A stretch of DNA of 64,000 nucleotides from Virgibacillus proomii (lineage in GTDB: Bacteria; Bacillota; Bacilli; Bacillales; Amphibacillaceae): contig NZ_JAHLNO010000024.1 in the NCBI RefSeq assembly GCF_018916875.1, forward strand, positions 94,005 to 158,004, read 5' to 3'. The notes below the pieces were generated by a model. That model saw only the letters and a program-made list of their open reading frames with translations. It did no database searches and was not told the origin of the DNA. The position numbers and the translations under genes are program-made. Below, in pieces: positions 9,569 through 18,566 of this stretch. Within the stretch, counting starts at the first letter, position 1, and the number at the start of each line of letters is the position of its first letter.

Positions 9569-10556
9569 CTTCATTTCCCCCCTTAACATCCTCTAATATC
9601 TGAACGGACAGTTTATTTTTATATGTACCTGGTTGCACAAGGAATTTTGGTTCATTATTTACTACGAATGTCAATGGACTATCAATTTCCTTGTCCAAAC
9701 CTATTACATCTTCTTTGCTTAGTTTTAGGAACTCATCAATGGTTATCGTTGCTTCTCCTAAAATAGCTCTTACTTCCACTTCTGCTGTTTGAACATTTTT
9801 TGAAAGCTTTTGATAAGCTTCTTCATCTCTTTCTTTTCCAGCTGTCTCCATCCAATAATGAACGGACAGTTTCGAAATAATGGGTTCCAGCACAATATGA
9901 GGTATACAGATATTAATCATGCCACTAGCTTCACCAATTGCGGTATTTAATGATACGACAACAACCGTTTCATTCGGTGCAACCATTTGCAGGAATTGCG
10001 GATTCACTTCAAAATCCTCAAGTATTGGGTCAATATCTACAATAGAAGACCATGCTTCCTGTAATTTAACATTCGCTTTTTCAAAAAGCTGCGACATTAA
10101 AATCGTCTCAATCTCGGTTAAATTCTCTACTTTATTAAAACTAACGCCTTTTCCGCCTAGCGTGCGATCAAGCATAGCATAGGCAATATTAGGGTTGATT
10201 TCCATGACGATCCTACCCTCTAACGGCTGGACACTATATGTATTTAAAATCGTCATTTTCGGTACCGAGCGAATAAATTCTTCGTATGGAATTTGATCAA
10301 CAGATGCTACTGTAATATTCACATATGTCCTTAACTTCGCTGAGAAAAAAGTTGTTAATAATCTAGCATAATTCTCATGAATTCGAGAAATACTGCGAAT
10401 TTGATCCTTGGAAAAACGTAACGCTCGTTTAAAATCATAAACACGAACTTTCTTTTCTTTTTCTTCTTTTTTTAACTCCTCTGCGTCCATCTCACCGGAT
10501 GATATCGCTGATAAGAGTGCATCTATTTCATGTTGCGAAAGAACTTCCTCTACCAA
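9558..10556 (-). CDS. fliM: FliM, flagellar motor switch protein
   Basis: FliM links the C ring to CheY-P. The N-terminal CheY-binding peptide VLSQHEIDALLSAI is present, followed by the CheC-like middle domain and a C-terminal FliN-like domain ending in DVKGGNEDGE. A TTG at 10556, 9 nt after GGAGG, gives MVEEVLSQHEID and fits the family N-terminus. A further TTG at 10562 lies too close to the ribosome site. The stop overlaps the start of fliY. Confidence 0.94.
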   Translation of the reverse strand: MVEEVLSQHEIDALLSAISSGEMDAEELKKEEKEKKVRVYDFKRALRFSKDQIRSISRIHENYARLLTTFFSAKLRTYVNITVASVDQIPYEEFIRSVPKMTILNTYSVQPLEGRIVMEINPNIAYAMLDRTLGGKGVSFNKVENLTEIETILMSQLFEKANVKLQEAWSSIVDIDPILEDFEVNPQFLQMVAPNETVVVVSLNTAIGEASGMINICIPHIVLEPIISKLSVHYWMETAGKERDEEAYQKLSKNVQTAEVEVRAILGEATITIDEFLKLSKEDVIGLDKEIDSPLTFVVNNEPKFLVQPGTYKNKLSVQILEDVKGGNEDGE

Positions 10557-10595
10557 GTACAATCACCTCCAATGTGGAGTTCATTATTATTTTGT

Positions 10596-11015
10596 TTACT
10601 GCAAAATTTTATTAGTGGTGTACACATCCGTAACCTTCCCTGTAGTCATTAGTTCATTTAATTTGTTTTTAATCTTCTCTTCCAAATCCGTTAACCCGGA
10701 TTTAAAATCCTCTTCTTTCATTGTTGCCAATTCTTTAATAAGGATATTTTTCAGCTGGAAATCACGCTGACTAATTTCTTCTTTCGCATCCTTACCATTC
10801 GTTACGATCTGAAATTGAACACGCACAAAGCTTCCATCTTCAAGATCCGTTGTTATCTCCGGCGTTTCATACGAATATTTCTTTATTTTTTTAATGGACA
10901 TAGCTTCTCCATTATTATTGTCGCCATTGATATACCAAACAACGACAAATGCCGCAATGCCTATAACAGCTAATACAGCTATTGAAGTTATCATTGTTTT
11001 TACTACATTACTCAT
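10596..11015 (-). CDS. fliL: FliL, flagellar basal body-associated protein
   Basis: FliL is a single-pass membrane protein that surrounds the stators and supports torque. The 139-residue protein has one N-terminal membrane helix (residues ~8-29) and an extracytoplasmic stomatin-like domain with the conserved FVRVQFQIV strand and the QRDFQLKNILIKEL region. Its ATG overlaps the stop of the preceding swrD gene by 8 bp. Confidence 0.92.
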   Translation of the reverse strand: MSNVVKTMITSIAVLAVIGIAAFVVVWYINGDNNNGEAMSIKKIKKYSYETPEITTDLEDGSFVRVQFQIVTNGKDAKEEISQRDFQLKNILIKELATMKEEDFKSGLTDLEEKIKNKLNELMTTGKVTDVYTTNKILQ

Positions 11016-11226
11016 CTTCTTTGATTGCCCCCTTTTGTACTACTTGGATGCCGATTTGCTGGTAGTAGGCTAAAACGCGCTCAAGCACTTCCGAATGGGT
11101 GTTTTTCACGACTAATTTCTTCCCATTAATCAATGTTATCGTCGTATCCGGAAAGTCCTGAACTTGTTCAATCAGGATAGCATTTAATGTAAATTCTTCA
11201 TCGTTTAACCGTGTTAATGAAATCAT
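11008..11226 (-). CDS. swrD: SwrD/FlbD-family flagellar protein
   Basis: This 72-residue protein belongs to the FlbD family. In B. subtilis the member in this position (SwrD, formerly YlzI) increases motor torque and supports swarming. The family pattern ISLTRLNDEEFTLNAILIE followed by TTITLINGKKLVVKNT is clear. It lies between flgE and fliL, as expected, and is probably translated together with fliL. Confidence 0.88.
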   Translation of the reverse strand: MISLTRLNDEEFTLNAILIEQVQDFPDTTITLINGKKLVVKNTHSEVLERVLAYYQQIGIQVVQKGAIKEDE

Positions 11227-11271
11227 GATTTAGGCGGGAGTGCTCTTTGACGCACTCCCCTCCCTCCTAAC

Positions 11272-12063
11272 TTATCGTTTTAAGTTTACAAGCTCTTGAA
11301 GAATTTCATCCGATGTTGTAATAATTCTTGTGTTTGCCTGGAAGCCTCTTTGAGCTGTAATCATTTCTGTGAACTCTTCTGATAAATCAACATTCGACAT
11401 TTCAAGTGCACCAGCTATAATTTTTGCTGTACCATCTGTTTCAGGAGCACTTATGCCATTATAACCAGCATTTTCAGACATTAAATAAAGATTACTTCCT
11501 GCTTTTTCTAATCCGCTTGGGTTGGAGAAATTTGCCAAAGCAATTTGACCGGCAACTTGGTTAGACCCATCTGCTGCAATGTATGTAACCGTTCCATCTG
11601 ATGAAATATCAAAGCTTTTTGCATCTTCCGGAATAGTTATATATCCTCCATCCATACTTTGCAGATAATACCCATTAGCATTTACAATACGATCATTGTC
11701 ATCTAAGTAAAAGTTACCGGCACGGGTATAATAAGTTGTTCCATTTCCTTCCAAGATAAACATACCATTTCCTTCTAACTGAAGGTCTAAGTTATGACTG
11801 CTTAATTGCCGGAAGCCTTGGGTATGAATATTATCAATCGAACCTATTTGTGATCCTAGACCAACTTGAATCGGATTCACCCCTCCACGTCCAGCTGTTG
11901 GTGCTTGGGCACCGGATGTCGTTTGACTCATCATATCTTGAAAGGTAACTCTTCCCTTTTTAAACCCAACTGTATTGACGTTTGCGATATTATTACCAAT
12001 TACATCCAGCTTGGTTTGAAATCCTCTCATCCCAGAAATTCCTGCGTACATTGAACGTAACAT
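11272..12063 (-). CDS. flgE: FlgE, flagellar hook protein
   Basis: This gene encodes the short Bacillus-type hook protein, about 263 residues, exported through the flagellar type III apparatus. The N-terminus MLRSMYAGISGM and the rod/hook signature LDVIGNNIANVNTVGFKKGR are present, and the C-terminus ends with the heptad-like SNVDLSEEFTEMITAQRGF. Such short proteins are often labelled FlgG in databases. The position after flgD and before swrD fits FlgE. The ATG at 12063 has the better spacing to AAGGGG than the one at 12069. Confidence 0.88.
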   Translation of the reverse strand: MLRSMYAGISGMRGFQTKLDVIGNNIANVNTVGFKKGRVTFQDMMSQTTSGAQAPTAGRGGVNPIQVGLGSQIGSIDNIHTQGFRQLSSHNLDLQLEGNGMFILEGNGTTYYTRAGNFYLDDNDRIVNANGYYLQSMDGGYITIPEDAKSFDISSDGTVTYIAADGSNQVAGQIALANFSNPSGLEKAGSNLYLMSENAGYNGISAPETDGTAKIIAGALEMSNVDLSEEFTEMITAQRGFQANTRIITTSDEILQELVNLKR

Positions 12064-12141
12064 ATCCATTTCCCCTTTTCTAAATTATTTAGCTGTATCT
12101 GTCATTCCACAGCTTCTGGCCTCCCAAAAAAGGGTCCAGCC

Positions 12142-12534
12142 TTAGTCATTGATTAAAATAGCACCATTAATATTAGTAAAAATTCGATCTTCTGCCTCAT
12201 TACGATCCATTGCTGTTACAACTGTGTTGTTTCTTGCATTGACTAATAATGCTGCATCGCTTAATAAGACTAGTGAATCATTAATTCCTTTTCGTTTTGC
12301 TTCTGATAATTTAGCTTCAATCCTTTGCCATTGTTTTGCATTGATTTCAATCTTTCGTTCTTGTATACGTGCTACTGCATGCTTGCTGATTTTTAACTGT
12401 CGTTGTTCCAGTTGCTCTTGTACTAATATGTCTTTAAAGGAACTATTTATCTCTTTATTTGTTTTCTTTACTTCTCTAGTTACAAAAGATGGATGCTGAG
12501 GTGCTTGAAGAATTCGATGATCTAATGTATTCAT
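12142..12534 (-). CDS. TIGR02530-type flagellar operon protein
   Basis: This 130-residue protein resembles the short family of unknown role found between flgD and flgE in many Firmicutes flagellar operons. Visible features are the basic block LKISKHAVARIQERKIEI, a long helical region with KRKGINDSLVLLSDAALLVN, and a C-terminal RIFTNINGAILIND motif. It follows the flgD stop without a gap. I infer a role in hook assembly or export only from the gene neighbourhood. Confidence 0.8.
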   Translation of the reverse strand: MNTLDHRILQAPQHPSFVTREVKKTNKEINSSFKDILVQEQLEQRQLKISKHAVARIQERKIEINAKQWQRIEAKLSEAKRKGINDSLVLLSDAALLVNARNNTVVTAMDRNEAEDRIFTNINGAILIND

Positions 12535-13029
12535 CTAGCTCTTCTTCCCTTCATTTTTCGAATCTTCCGGTTGTTCGTCATCTTTTTTCGCTTCTGGATC
12601 ATTTACTTGTAAAACAGCATCTGCATAAATTTTTTCGCCATTTTCCAGTTCTAAAATAGCCCAGCCATCCTTTTGGCTTACAGCTACTACTTTACTGGAT
12701 ACGATCTCTGTTTTTTGCCCTGTTTCTTTGTCATACGCTTGGTAAGTGACTTCTCTTCCTAACATGTGACTATATTTAATAACTGGTGAAATAAGTTGAC
12801 TTTCAACAAGAGCATCAATGGATTTTGACATATTCATCATTTGTTCTAATGAACTGAACTGAGCCATTTGCGCTATAAACTCACGATCATCCATTGGATT
12901 GGTTGGATCTTGATTTTGCAGTTGTACCATTAAAATCTTAAGAAATTCATCCTTCCCTAAATCCGGGCTTGGTGTGCGCTCCTGCTTCTGATTTCGTAAA
13001 TAGAGCGATGGATCAATTTTGGCCAACAT
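12535..13029 (-). CDS. flgD: FlgD, flagellar hook capping protein
   Basis: FlgD is the scaffold on which hook subunits assemble. The signature LGKDEFLKILMVQLQNQDPTNPMDDREFIAQMAQFSSLEQM is present in the first half (given here as the stretch near residues 24-65). The second half is short, as in Bacillus FlgD, with a charged tail. The ATG at 13029 lies 5 nt after GGAGG. The gene follows fliK and abuts the TIGR02530 gene. Confidence 0.92.
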   Translation of the reverse strand: MLAKIDPSLYLRNQKQERTPSPDLGKDEFLKILMVQLQNQDPTNPMDDREFIAQMAQFSSLEQMMNMSKSIDALVESQLISPVIKYSHMLGREVTYQAYDKETGQKTEIVSSKVVAVSQKDGWAILELENGEKIYADAVLQVNDPEAKKDDEQPEDSKNEGKKS

Positions 13030-13041
13030 ATACACCTCCTT

Positions 13042-14373
13042 CTACACTTGTTCGTTCAGTAGTATCTCTTGGAAGGTCGAAGCGAACTCCCCTTCGGAAT
13101 TCGTATCCTCACGCTCTGATTCATGCTGATTATCCTGCTCGTGGTCTGTAAATTGTTGCGGACTTTCCCCTGAATCCTTTTGCAGTTGTTGTCCCTGCGT
13201 TAACTGTGCTTCTTGTCTTTCTATGACCACTTGCTGCGGAGAAAACATATTTCTCAACTTATGAATATTGGATTCGAGTAAATCTTTAGCAGCTTGAGAC
13301 TGTACAAGGATACGAACGGTCATTTCGCCATTTAATTCAGTGAATCGTACGAGCAAATCCCCTAAATGCTGTGGGCGTAGTGTGATACGAAGCTGATTTA
13401 CACCATTAGGCATTTTCATAAACCTACTCGTTTTCATGATCCGTTGGAATTGCTGAATCAATTCCTGTCCTATTTGCTTCTGTGAGTGTTGTCCCGGATT
13501 TAAATAGATAACATGCTGTTGCATTTTGTCTAACGGAACAGAAGAACTATTTGCTGCTACTATCATCGTTTCTTTATTGCCCATATGTGCATGTTCTGTT
13601 TTAGAAACTGTCTCGATAGCTTTTGTAAGCCACTTAGCAACATCCACACTGCTTACTTTAGCTTCCCTATTATAAGGTTGTTTTTGTGCAAAATTTTCCC
13701 TTTTTTGAAAAGCCTGGACCAGCCTCTGCCAAATTGCGTGCTCCTTTGTGTTACTTTCCTGTAGACGTGCAGTTGTCTCAGGAGAAACGACAGCTTCTGC
13801 ATTCTTCATAACTGCATTCCACTGTTTAAGTAATTCCATTAGTTTCGTAGCGACTTTCGTTATGTCTTGCTTACTATGAACTTGAGCAAGAATCGCTTCT
13901 ACATCTGAAAAAATAGTAGCTAATTGTTGTTGCACGAAAGCCAGATTTAATTCGCCGTCTTCTACTTCTCCTTGTTGTTCAGAAAGCTTTTCTGCTTCTG
14001 GAATCTCACCATGTTCTGATATCTCATTATTTGGATCAAGCAATGACTGTTGAATAAAAGGCTGTTCCAACATTTTCAAAACATTCGTTTGTTCCTCAAT
14101 ACTTAGTGTTGCAGGCTGATTAGGACTTACAAGGTTGCTCACATATTGAGCAACTAAAGTCTTCCCATCAAGTACAGGCAACAAATCAGCTGTATCCATT
14201 TGCTCTTCCCCCATTTGGAAAAGCTGATTACCTGTCTCAGAAAGCATTTGATGATGAATCATTAGCTCTTGAAATGGTGAATTAGCTAGGCTTTCTTTAG
14301 CATTTGCTTGCTTCGTCATCTCTTCACCGATTGTTGCTGGAAGCTGTTGTAATAACATAGCAATGGCATTCAT
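13042..14373 (-). CDS. fliK: FliK, hook-length control protein
   Basis: FliK measures hook length and triggers the FlhB substrate switch. The first ~300 residues of this 443-residue protein are low-complexity, rich in Gln and Glu, as expected for the ruler. The conserved C-terminal hook domain starts near residue 335 with QLRITLRPQHLGDLLVRF and includes the ILVQSQAAKDLLESNIHKL helix. The tail is very acidic and Gln-rich. Its partner FlhB is 4457-5536. Compare with YlqG (36065-37696), which seems to carry a similar C-terminal fold. Confidence 0.9.
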   Translation of the reverse strand: MNAIAMLLQQLPATIGEEMTKQANAKESLANSPFQELMIHHQMLSETGNQLFQMGEEQMDTADLLPVLDGKTLVAQYVSNLVSPNQPATLSIEEQTNVLKMLEQPFIQQSLLDPNNEISEHGEIPEAEKLSEQQGEVEDGELNLAFVQQQLATIFSDVEAILAQVHSKQDITKVATKLMELLKQWNAVMKNAEAVVSPETTARLQESNTKEHAIWQRLVQAFQKRENFAQKQPYNREAKVSSVDVAKWLTKAIETVSKTEHAHMGNKETMIVAANSSSVPLDKMQQHVIYLNPGQHSQKQIGQELIQQFQRIMKTSRFMKMPNGVNQLRITLRPQHLGDLLVRFTELNGEMTVRILVQSQAAKDLLESNIHKLRNMFSPQQVVIERQEAQLTQGQQLQKDSGESPQQFTDHEQDNQHESEREDTNSEGEFASTFQEILLNEQV

Positions 14374-14410
14374 TCTCTCACCCCCTTTCTAAGTGAAGTT
14401 GATACTTAGC

Positions 14411-15022
14411 TTAGTTTTCTGTATCAATAAATTGTTGTGTTAATTGTGCGGCTGTATCAGGATCCATAGCTTCTAACACACTGGCACGCGTATCATCTTT
14501 TAGTTCTTTAATAATTGCTAAGGCTGTTTCTCTTTTTAAGTTTTGCAGAATTTTTGCAGCTTGCTCTTCATCCATCCTATTAAAAGATTTGGCCATTGAC
14601 TTTATCGTATTACCTTGAGTGTCCTTTTCCTCTTCGTTCGTCTTATTCCCTTTTTCAGCTTCTTCAGCAGATTTTTGCTTGTTCTCAAGTTTAACGATAT
14701 CCTGCTCCAGCTTTTCTAACATCGCTTCTTTATCTTGAAGCTCCTTTTTCAACTCGTCAATTTCAGCATTCTTCTTATCAAGCTTTGATTTCATATGTTT
14801 TTCTGCAACAGCCGTGTTATTTTCATCTTCCGTATCAACGAATGAAGATATGACAGGAATATCCTTGCCTTTATCCGTTAACCACCCAGTCACATCCACT
14901 CCGGCGACCATTAAAATAATAGTTACAAGTGCGATTGTTATGCTAATTGGAATGACGATCGCAAACAGGAACCAAAGGATGGGATTCATTTTTTTCTTAT
15001 CCGTATCTATTTTCTTAGCCAT
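14411..15022 (-). CDS. ylxF: YlxF / MotE-like flagellar operon membrane protein
   Basis: This 203-residue protein has one N-terminal membrane helix (residues ~14-37), a long coiled coil (~70-120) rich in Lys and Glu, and a C-terminal MgtE-N-like helical domain (MDEEQAAKILQNLKRETALA). This layout fits B. subtilis YlxF and the MotE-like family. A role as chaperone or accessory to the export or motor complex is inferred from the family and from the location between fliJ and fliK. Confidence 0.8.
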   Translation of the reverse strand: MAKKIDTDKKKMNPILWFLFAIVIPISITIALVTIILMVAGVDVTGWLTDKGKDIPVISSFVDTEDENNTAVAEKHMKSKLDKKNAEIDELKKELQDKEAMLEKLEQDIVKLENKQKSAEEAEKGNKTNEEEKDTQGNTIKSMAKSFNRMDEEQAAKILQNLKRETALAIIKELKDDTRASVLEAMDPDTAAQLTQQFIDTEN

Positions 15023-15027
15023 TCACG

Positions 15028-15474
15028 TCACCTAATTTTTCGATTTAGAAATTGATGTATAGCTACTTCATCCATCATTGCTTTTTCGTTTTTCTTGATT
15101 GCTTCTATTTTTTCATTCCTTCGATTTTCTATTAACTTTTCAAACTTTTTCATTTCTATATGAGCGTTATTCAACTCGGATTGCTTTGTTTCCATCTCCA
15201 TTCGAGCTCGTTGTACATCTTCTTGAAGTGCCATAATCATTGCATTTAGCGTTTCAATATAACTAAATTGCTCTTTTAATTTTTCTAGAGTCGTTATCTG
15301 ATGCATGTTTTCTTCATATGCTTCTTCAGCCAGTTCTTTCTTTTTCAAGAGCTCATACAGCTCCATGGCAGTTTGTTCAAAAAAATCAAGTGATTGCTGA
15401 TAGGCCTTTTGAGCGTGTTTCTTTTCTGTTTCTCGAATATGTAAAATCTTAGATAACACTATCGTATCGGACAC
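15028..15474 (-). CDS. fliJ: FliJ, flagellar export coiled-coil protein
   Basis: FliJ is the stalk-like coiled coil that links the FliI ATPase ring to FlhA. All 148 residues are predicted helical with heptad repeats and many Glu, Lys and Gln, the usual FliJ size. Its start codon overlaps the fliI stop region by one base, which indicates coupling to fliI. Identification rests on size, coiled-coil character and position, because FliJ sequences diverge strongly. Confidence 0.88.
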   Translation of the reverse strand: MSDTIVLSKILHIRETEKKHAQKAYQQSLDFFEQTAMELYELLKKKELAEEAYEENMHQITTLEKLKEQFSYIETLNAMIMALQEDVQRARMEMETKQSELNNAHIEMKKFEKLIENRRNEKIEAIKKNEKAMMDEVAIHQFLNRKIR

Positions 15475-16793
15475 TATTTGCCACCTCCATTAAGTAAAGC
15501 TTTCATCGCATCGACCGACTCCTGAAAAAGATGGTAATCGTTAATTCCTTGCTGTAAAAAGGATACTATGTCTGGATGATAAGAAATAGCCCGATCAATT
15601 CCTTGATCTGTTCCCCGTTTGTAAGCGCCGATTTGAATCAATTCCCGGTTCTCTTCAAACGTGGCAATCAGAGAACGGATTTCATTAGCTACTTGAATAT
15701 GGTCATGATCAACAACTTGGTTCATCACCCGGCTAATTGATTTTAATACATTTATTGCAGGGTATTGTCCTCTTTCAGCAAGCTTACGGTCCATTACAAA
15801 GTGCCCGTCAAGAATACCACGAACGGTATCAGCGATAGGTTCATTCATATCGTCCCCATCAACAAGCACCGTGTAAAATGCAGTGATTGTTCCCTTTTCA
15901 TTTGTACCAGTACGTTCAAGCAATTTCGGTAATGTAGCAAAAACAGAAGGGGTGTATCCTTTTGTAGTTGGCGGTTCTCCAGTTGCTAATCCGATTTCCC
16001 TCTGTGCCATCGCTACTCGAGTTACCGAATCCATCATTAAATTAACGCGATACCCTTGATCTCGAAAATACTCACTAATTGCCGTTGCTGTATACGCACC
16101 TTTAATCCGCATTAAAGCAGGTTGATCAGACGTTGCAACAACTACAATCGATTTCTTAAGTCCTGCTTCACCTAAATCTTGTTCAATAAATTCCCTTACT
16201 TCGCGACCTCTTTCTCCAACTAGCGCTATTACATTGATATCTGCTCCGCTATTTCTAGCAATCATTCCAAGCAGCGTACTTTTCCCAACACCACTGCCGG
16301 CAAAAATACCAATCCGCTGTCCCTCGCCAACAGTTAATAAGCTATCAATAACTTTAATACCTACTTCTAACGGTTTCGTAATTGGTGGTCGAAGCATAGG
16401 ATTAGGAGGCGCCTGATCGGTTAGAAAGCTGGTTAATCCTTTTGGTAGTGGCTGTCCTTCCAATGGATTCCCCAAGGAATCGACCACATTTCCAATCAGC
16501 CCCCTACCAATTTTGACACTTAACGGTTTGCCAGTTGACTCCACAAGGCACCCAGGACCAATTTCCATTACTTCTGCATATGGCATAAGTATAATTCTCT
16601 CTTGATGAAACCCTACTACTTCTGCAAGAATTGGATCTCCCTGATTGGTAGCCGGATGAATATAACAGACTTCTCCGATATTTGCTGCAGGTCCTTTTGA
16701 TTCAATCATAATTCCGACGACACGTAATACTTTTCCGTAGCGTTTATACGTATCTGCTTTTGAAATTGCGGTTAAAAAATCTTTTGTATTCAT
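15474..16793 (-). CDS. fliI: FliI, flagellum-specific ATPase
   Basis: FliI is the F1-beta-like ATPase that energises export and releases chaperones. Walker A is GIFAGSGVGKSTLLG, and the family features GERGREVREFIEQDLG, LMMDSVTRVAMAQREIGLA and TTKGYTPSVFATLPKLLER are all present. The length of 439 residues is normal. It overlaps fliH by four bases. FliH, FliI and FliJ form the soluble export complex and are adjacent here. Confidence 0.96.
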   Translation of the reverse strand: MNTKDFLTAISKADTYKRYGKVLRVVGIMIESKGPAANIGEVCYIHPATNQGDPILAEVVGFHQERIILMPYAEVMEIGPGCLVESTGKPLSVKIGRGLIGNVVDSLGNPLEGQPLPKGLTSFLTDQAPPNPMLRPPITKPLEVGIKVIDSLLTVGEGQRIGIFAGSGVGKSTLLGMIARNSGADINVIALVGERGREVREFIEQDLGEAGLKKSIVVVATSDQPALMRIKGAYTATAISEYFRDQGYRVNLMMDSVTRVAMAQREIGLATGEPPTTKGYTPSVFATLPKLLERTGTNEKGTITAFYTVLVDGDDMNEPIADTVRGILDGHFVMDRKLAERGQYPAINVLKSISRVMNQVVDHDHIQVANEIRSLIATFEENRELIQIGAYKRGTDQGIDRAISYHPDIVSFLQQGINDYHLFQESVDAMKALLNGGGK

Positions 16794-17548
16794 TGTTTGC
16801 TTTCTCCAGCTATTTCTAATAAAATGTAGCGAAGTTCCTCCAGCTGTGTGTCAATACTAGCGTCAACTTGTCCAAATTGATGCTTAATCATGCAACCATT
16901 CTCCTTTAGTTCATCTGAAACATAACAGGAAAGCTTTGTGTTGTTCTCCAGTAATGATGCTAATTCGTCTTTATGTTGAACGACAAAAGCATATTGATTC
17001 GGATGCAGATAAATAGCAACCTCTGATTGATCATTCAGCTCCTTAATTGCGGCTTTAATGATCGAAAGAAACACTTCTGGATCATCCTTGAGCTTTTGTT
17101 GGATGATTTTTTCAGCGGTTTGTACTGCAATTTCTAAAATCGCATCAACATGTTGTTCTATAATTGCATGATAGTCACGTTTTGCAGTCTCAACAATTTG
17201 GTTAGCTTTTACTAAGTATTCTTTATATTTAGTAAGACTTTCTGATTTCCCTTGAGAAAAACCTGCCTTAAACCCTTCTTGTTTTGCTGCTTCGATATAT
17301 TTCATTTTTTCCGTTTGCCACGCTTCTTTTTCTGCTTGAACTTCAGTTTCTATTTGTTCAAGAAGCTTTTTACGCTTTAGTTCCAAGGCGGCTAGTTCCT
17401 GCTGTTGTTTTTTTAGCTCGCCTCCAAGCTGTTCACGCTTCATTAAAGACTGATTAGAGGATGCTTGCTCTTCTATTTGTGTTTGTAAAGGCTTGATTGT
17501 TTTAATTTTAATTTGTTTTCGTTCATTTGCCGTATACAAATTAGACAA
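16790..17548 (-). CDS. fliH: FliH, regulator of the FliI ATPase
   Basis: FliH binds and restrains FliI and docks it to the C ring. The protein is long-helical with Gln/Lys/Glu-rich coiled coil (residues ~30-110), then the V-ATPase E-subunit-like domain with AVQTAEKIIQQKL and AIKELNDQSEVAIYLHPNQY. I chose the TTG at 17548 because it gives MSNLYTANERKQ, similar to the B. subtilis N-terminus, with about 8 nt to GGAGGTGA. A GTG at 17566 and an ATG at 17557 lie inside or too close to that site. The gene overlaps the fliG end. Confidence 0.88.
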   Translation of the reverse strand: MSNLYTANERKQIKIKTIKPLQTQIEEQASSNQSLMKREQLGGELKKQQQELAALELKRKKLLEQIETEVQAEKEAWQTEKMKYIEAAKQEGFKAGFSQGKSESLTKYKEYLVKANQIVETAKRDYHAIIEQHVDAILEIAVQTAEKIIQQKLKDDPEVFLSIIKAAIKELNDQSEVAIYLHPNQYAFVVQHKDELASLLENNTKLSCYVSDELKENGCMIKHQFGQVDASIDTQLEELRYILLEIAGESKQ

Positions 17549-18554
17549 TGATATCATCACCTCCACCTCGTGCTATGACGATTTCACCGACATCCTCTAA
17601 TCTGCGAATAGTAGCAACAATTCTTGTTTGTGCTTCTTCCACATCACGCAAGCGAACAGGCCCCATATATTCCATCTCTTCTTTAACGGTCTCAGCCATC
17701 CGCTGTGACATATTCTTAAATACAATGTCTTTCACTTCATCACTTGCTACTTTCAATGCTAGACGAAGATCTTCATTTTCCACTTCCCGAACTACCCGTT
17801 GAATAGCTCTGTTATCCAAAATAACAATATCTTCGAATACGAACATCCGTTTCTTTATCTCCTCAGCTAATTCCGGATCTTGGATTTCAAGAGAATCTAA
17901 AATTGTTCGTTCCGTGCTTCTGTCAACTCCATTTAATACTTCTACCACAGCCTGAATACCACCAGTTTGTGTATAATCCTCGGTGAAGGAAGCGGAAATA
18001 TTTTTTTCCAGTACTTGTTCGACCTGAGAAATAATTTCTGGTGATGTCGAATCCATCGTGGCAATCCGCTTCGCAACATCTGCCTGCATTTCCTGTGGTA
18101 AAGCAGATAAAATCTGCCCGGCCTGTTCTGGATCTAAATAGGAAAGTACGAGAGCAATTGTCTGTGGATGTTCTCCTTGTATAAAATTAAATACTTGCTG
18201 TGGATCAGCTCTCCGGGCAAAATCAAATGGTCTAACCTGTAAAGTGGATGTAAGACGATTAATAATATTAGTAGCCTCTTGTTTGCCAAAAGCCTTTTCT
18301 AAGACTGTTTTGGCATAGCCGATTCCGCCTTGAGCTATATAATCTTGCGCCTGGGCAATTTGATGAAATTGTTCAATTACATCTTCTTTTAGCTGATTAT
18401 CCACCTTTTTTACTGAAGAGATTTCCAGACTGAGTTTTTCGATCTCCTCTTCCGTTAAGTGTTTATAGACTTGCGCTGATACATCTGGACCTAAGGAGAT
18501 TAATAGTATTGCAGCTTTTTGTTTTCCAGTAAGTAATCCTTTTTGTCTTGCCAA
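17541..18554 (-). CDS. fliG: FliG, flagellar motor switch protein
   Basis: FliG sits between the MS ring and the C ring and contacts the stators. The 337 residues show the N-terminal domain (GKQKAAILLISLGPDVSAQV), the middle domain with EHPQTIALVLSYLD, and the C-terminal torque helix region with MFVFEDIVILDNRAIQRV. The last residues (ARGGGDDIIV) are encoded by bases that also form the fliH ribosome site, so the two genes are overlapped and probably coupled. Confidence 0.96.
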   Translation of the reverse strand: MARQKGLLTGKQKAAILLISLGPDVSAQVYKHLTEEEIEKLSLEISSVKKVDNQLKEDVIEQFHQIAQAQDYIAQGGIGYAKTVLEKAFGKQEATNIINRLTSTLQVRPFDFARRADPQQVFNFIQGEHPQTIALVLSYLDPEQAGQILSALPQEMQADVAKRIATMDSTSPEIISQVEQVLEKNISASFTEDYTQTGGIQAVVEVLNGVDRSTERTILDSLEIQDPELAEEIKKRMFVFEDIVILDNRAIQRVVREVENEDLRLALKVASDEVKDIVFKNMSQRMAETVKEEMEYMGPVRLRDVEEAQTRIVATIRRLEDVGEIVIARGGGDDIIV

Positions 18555-18566
18555 TGTTATTACCCC

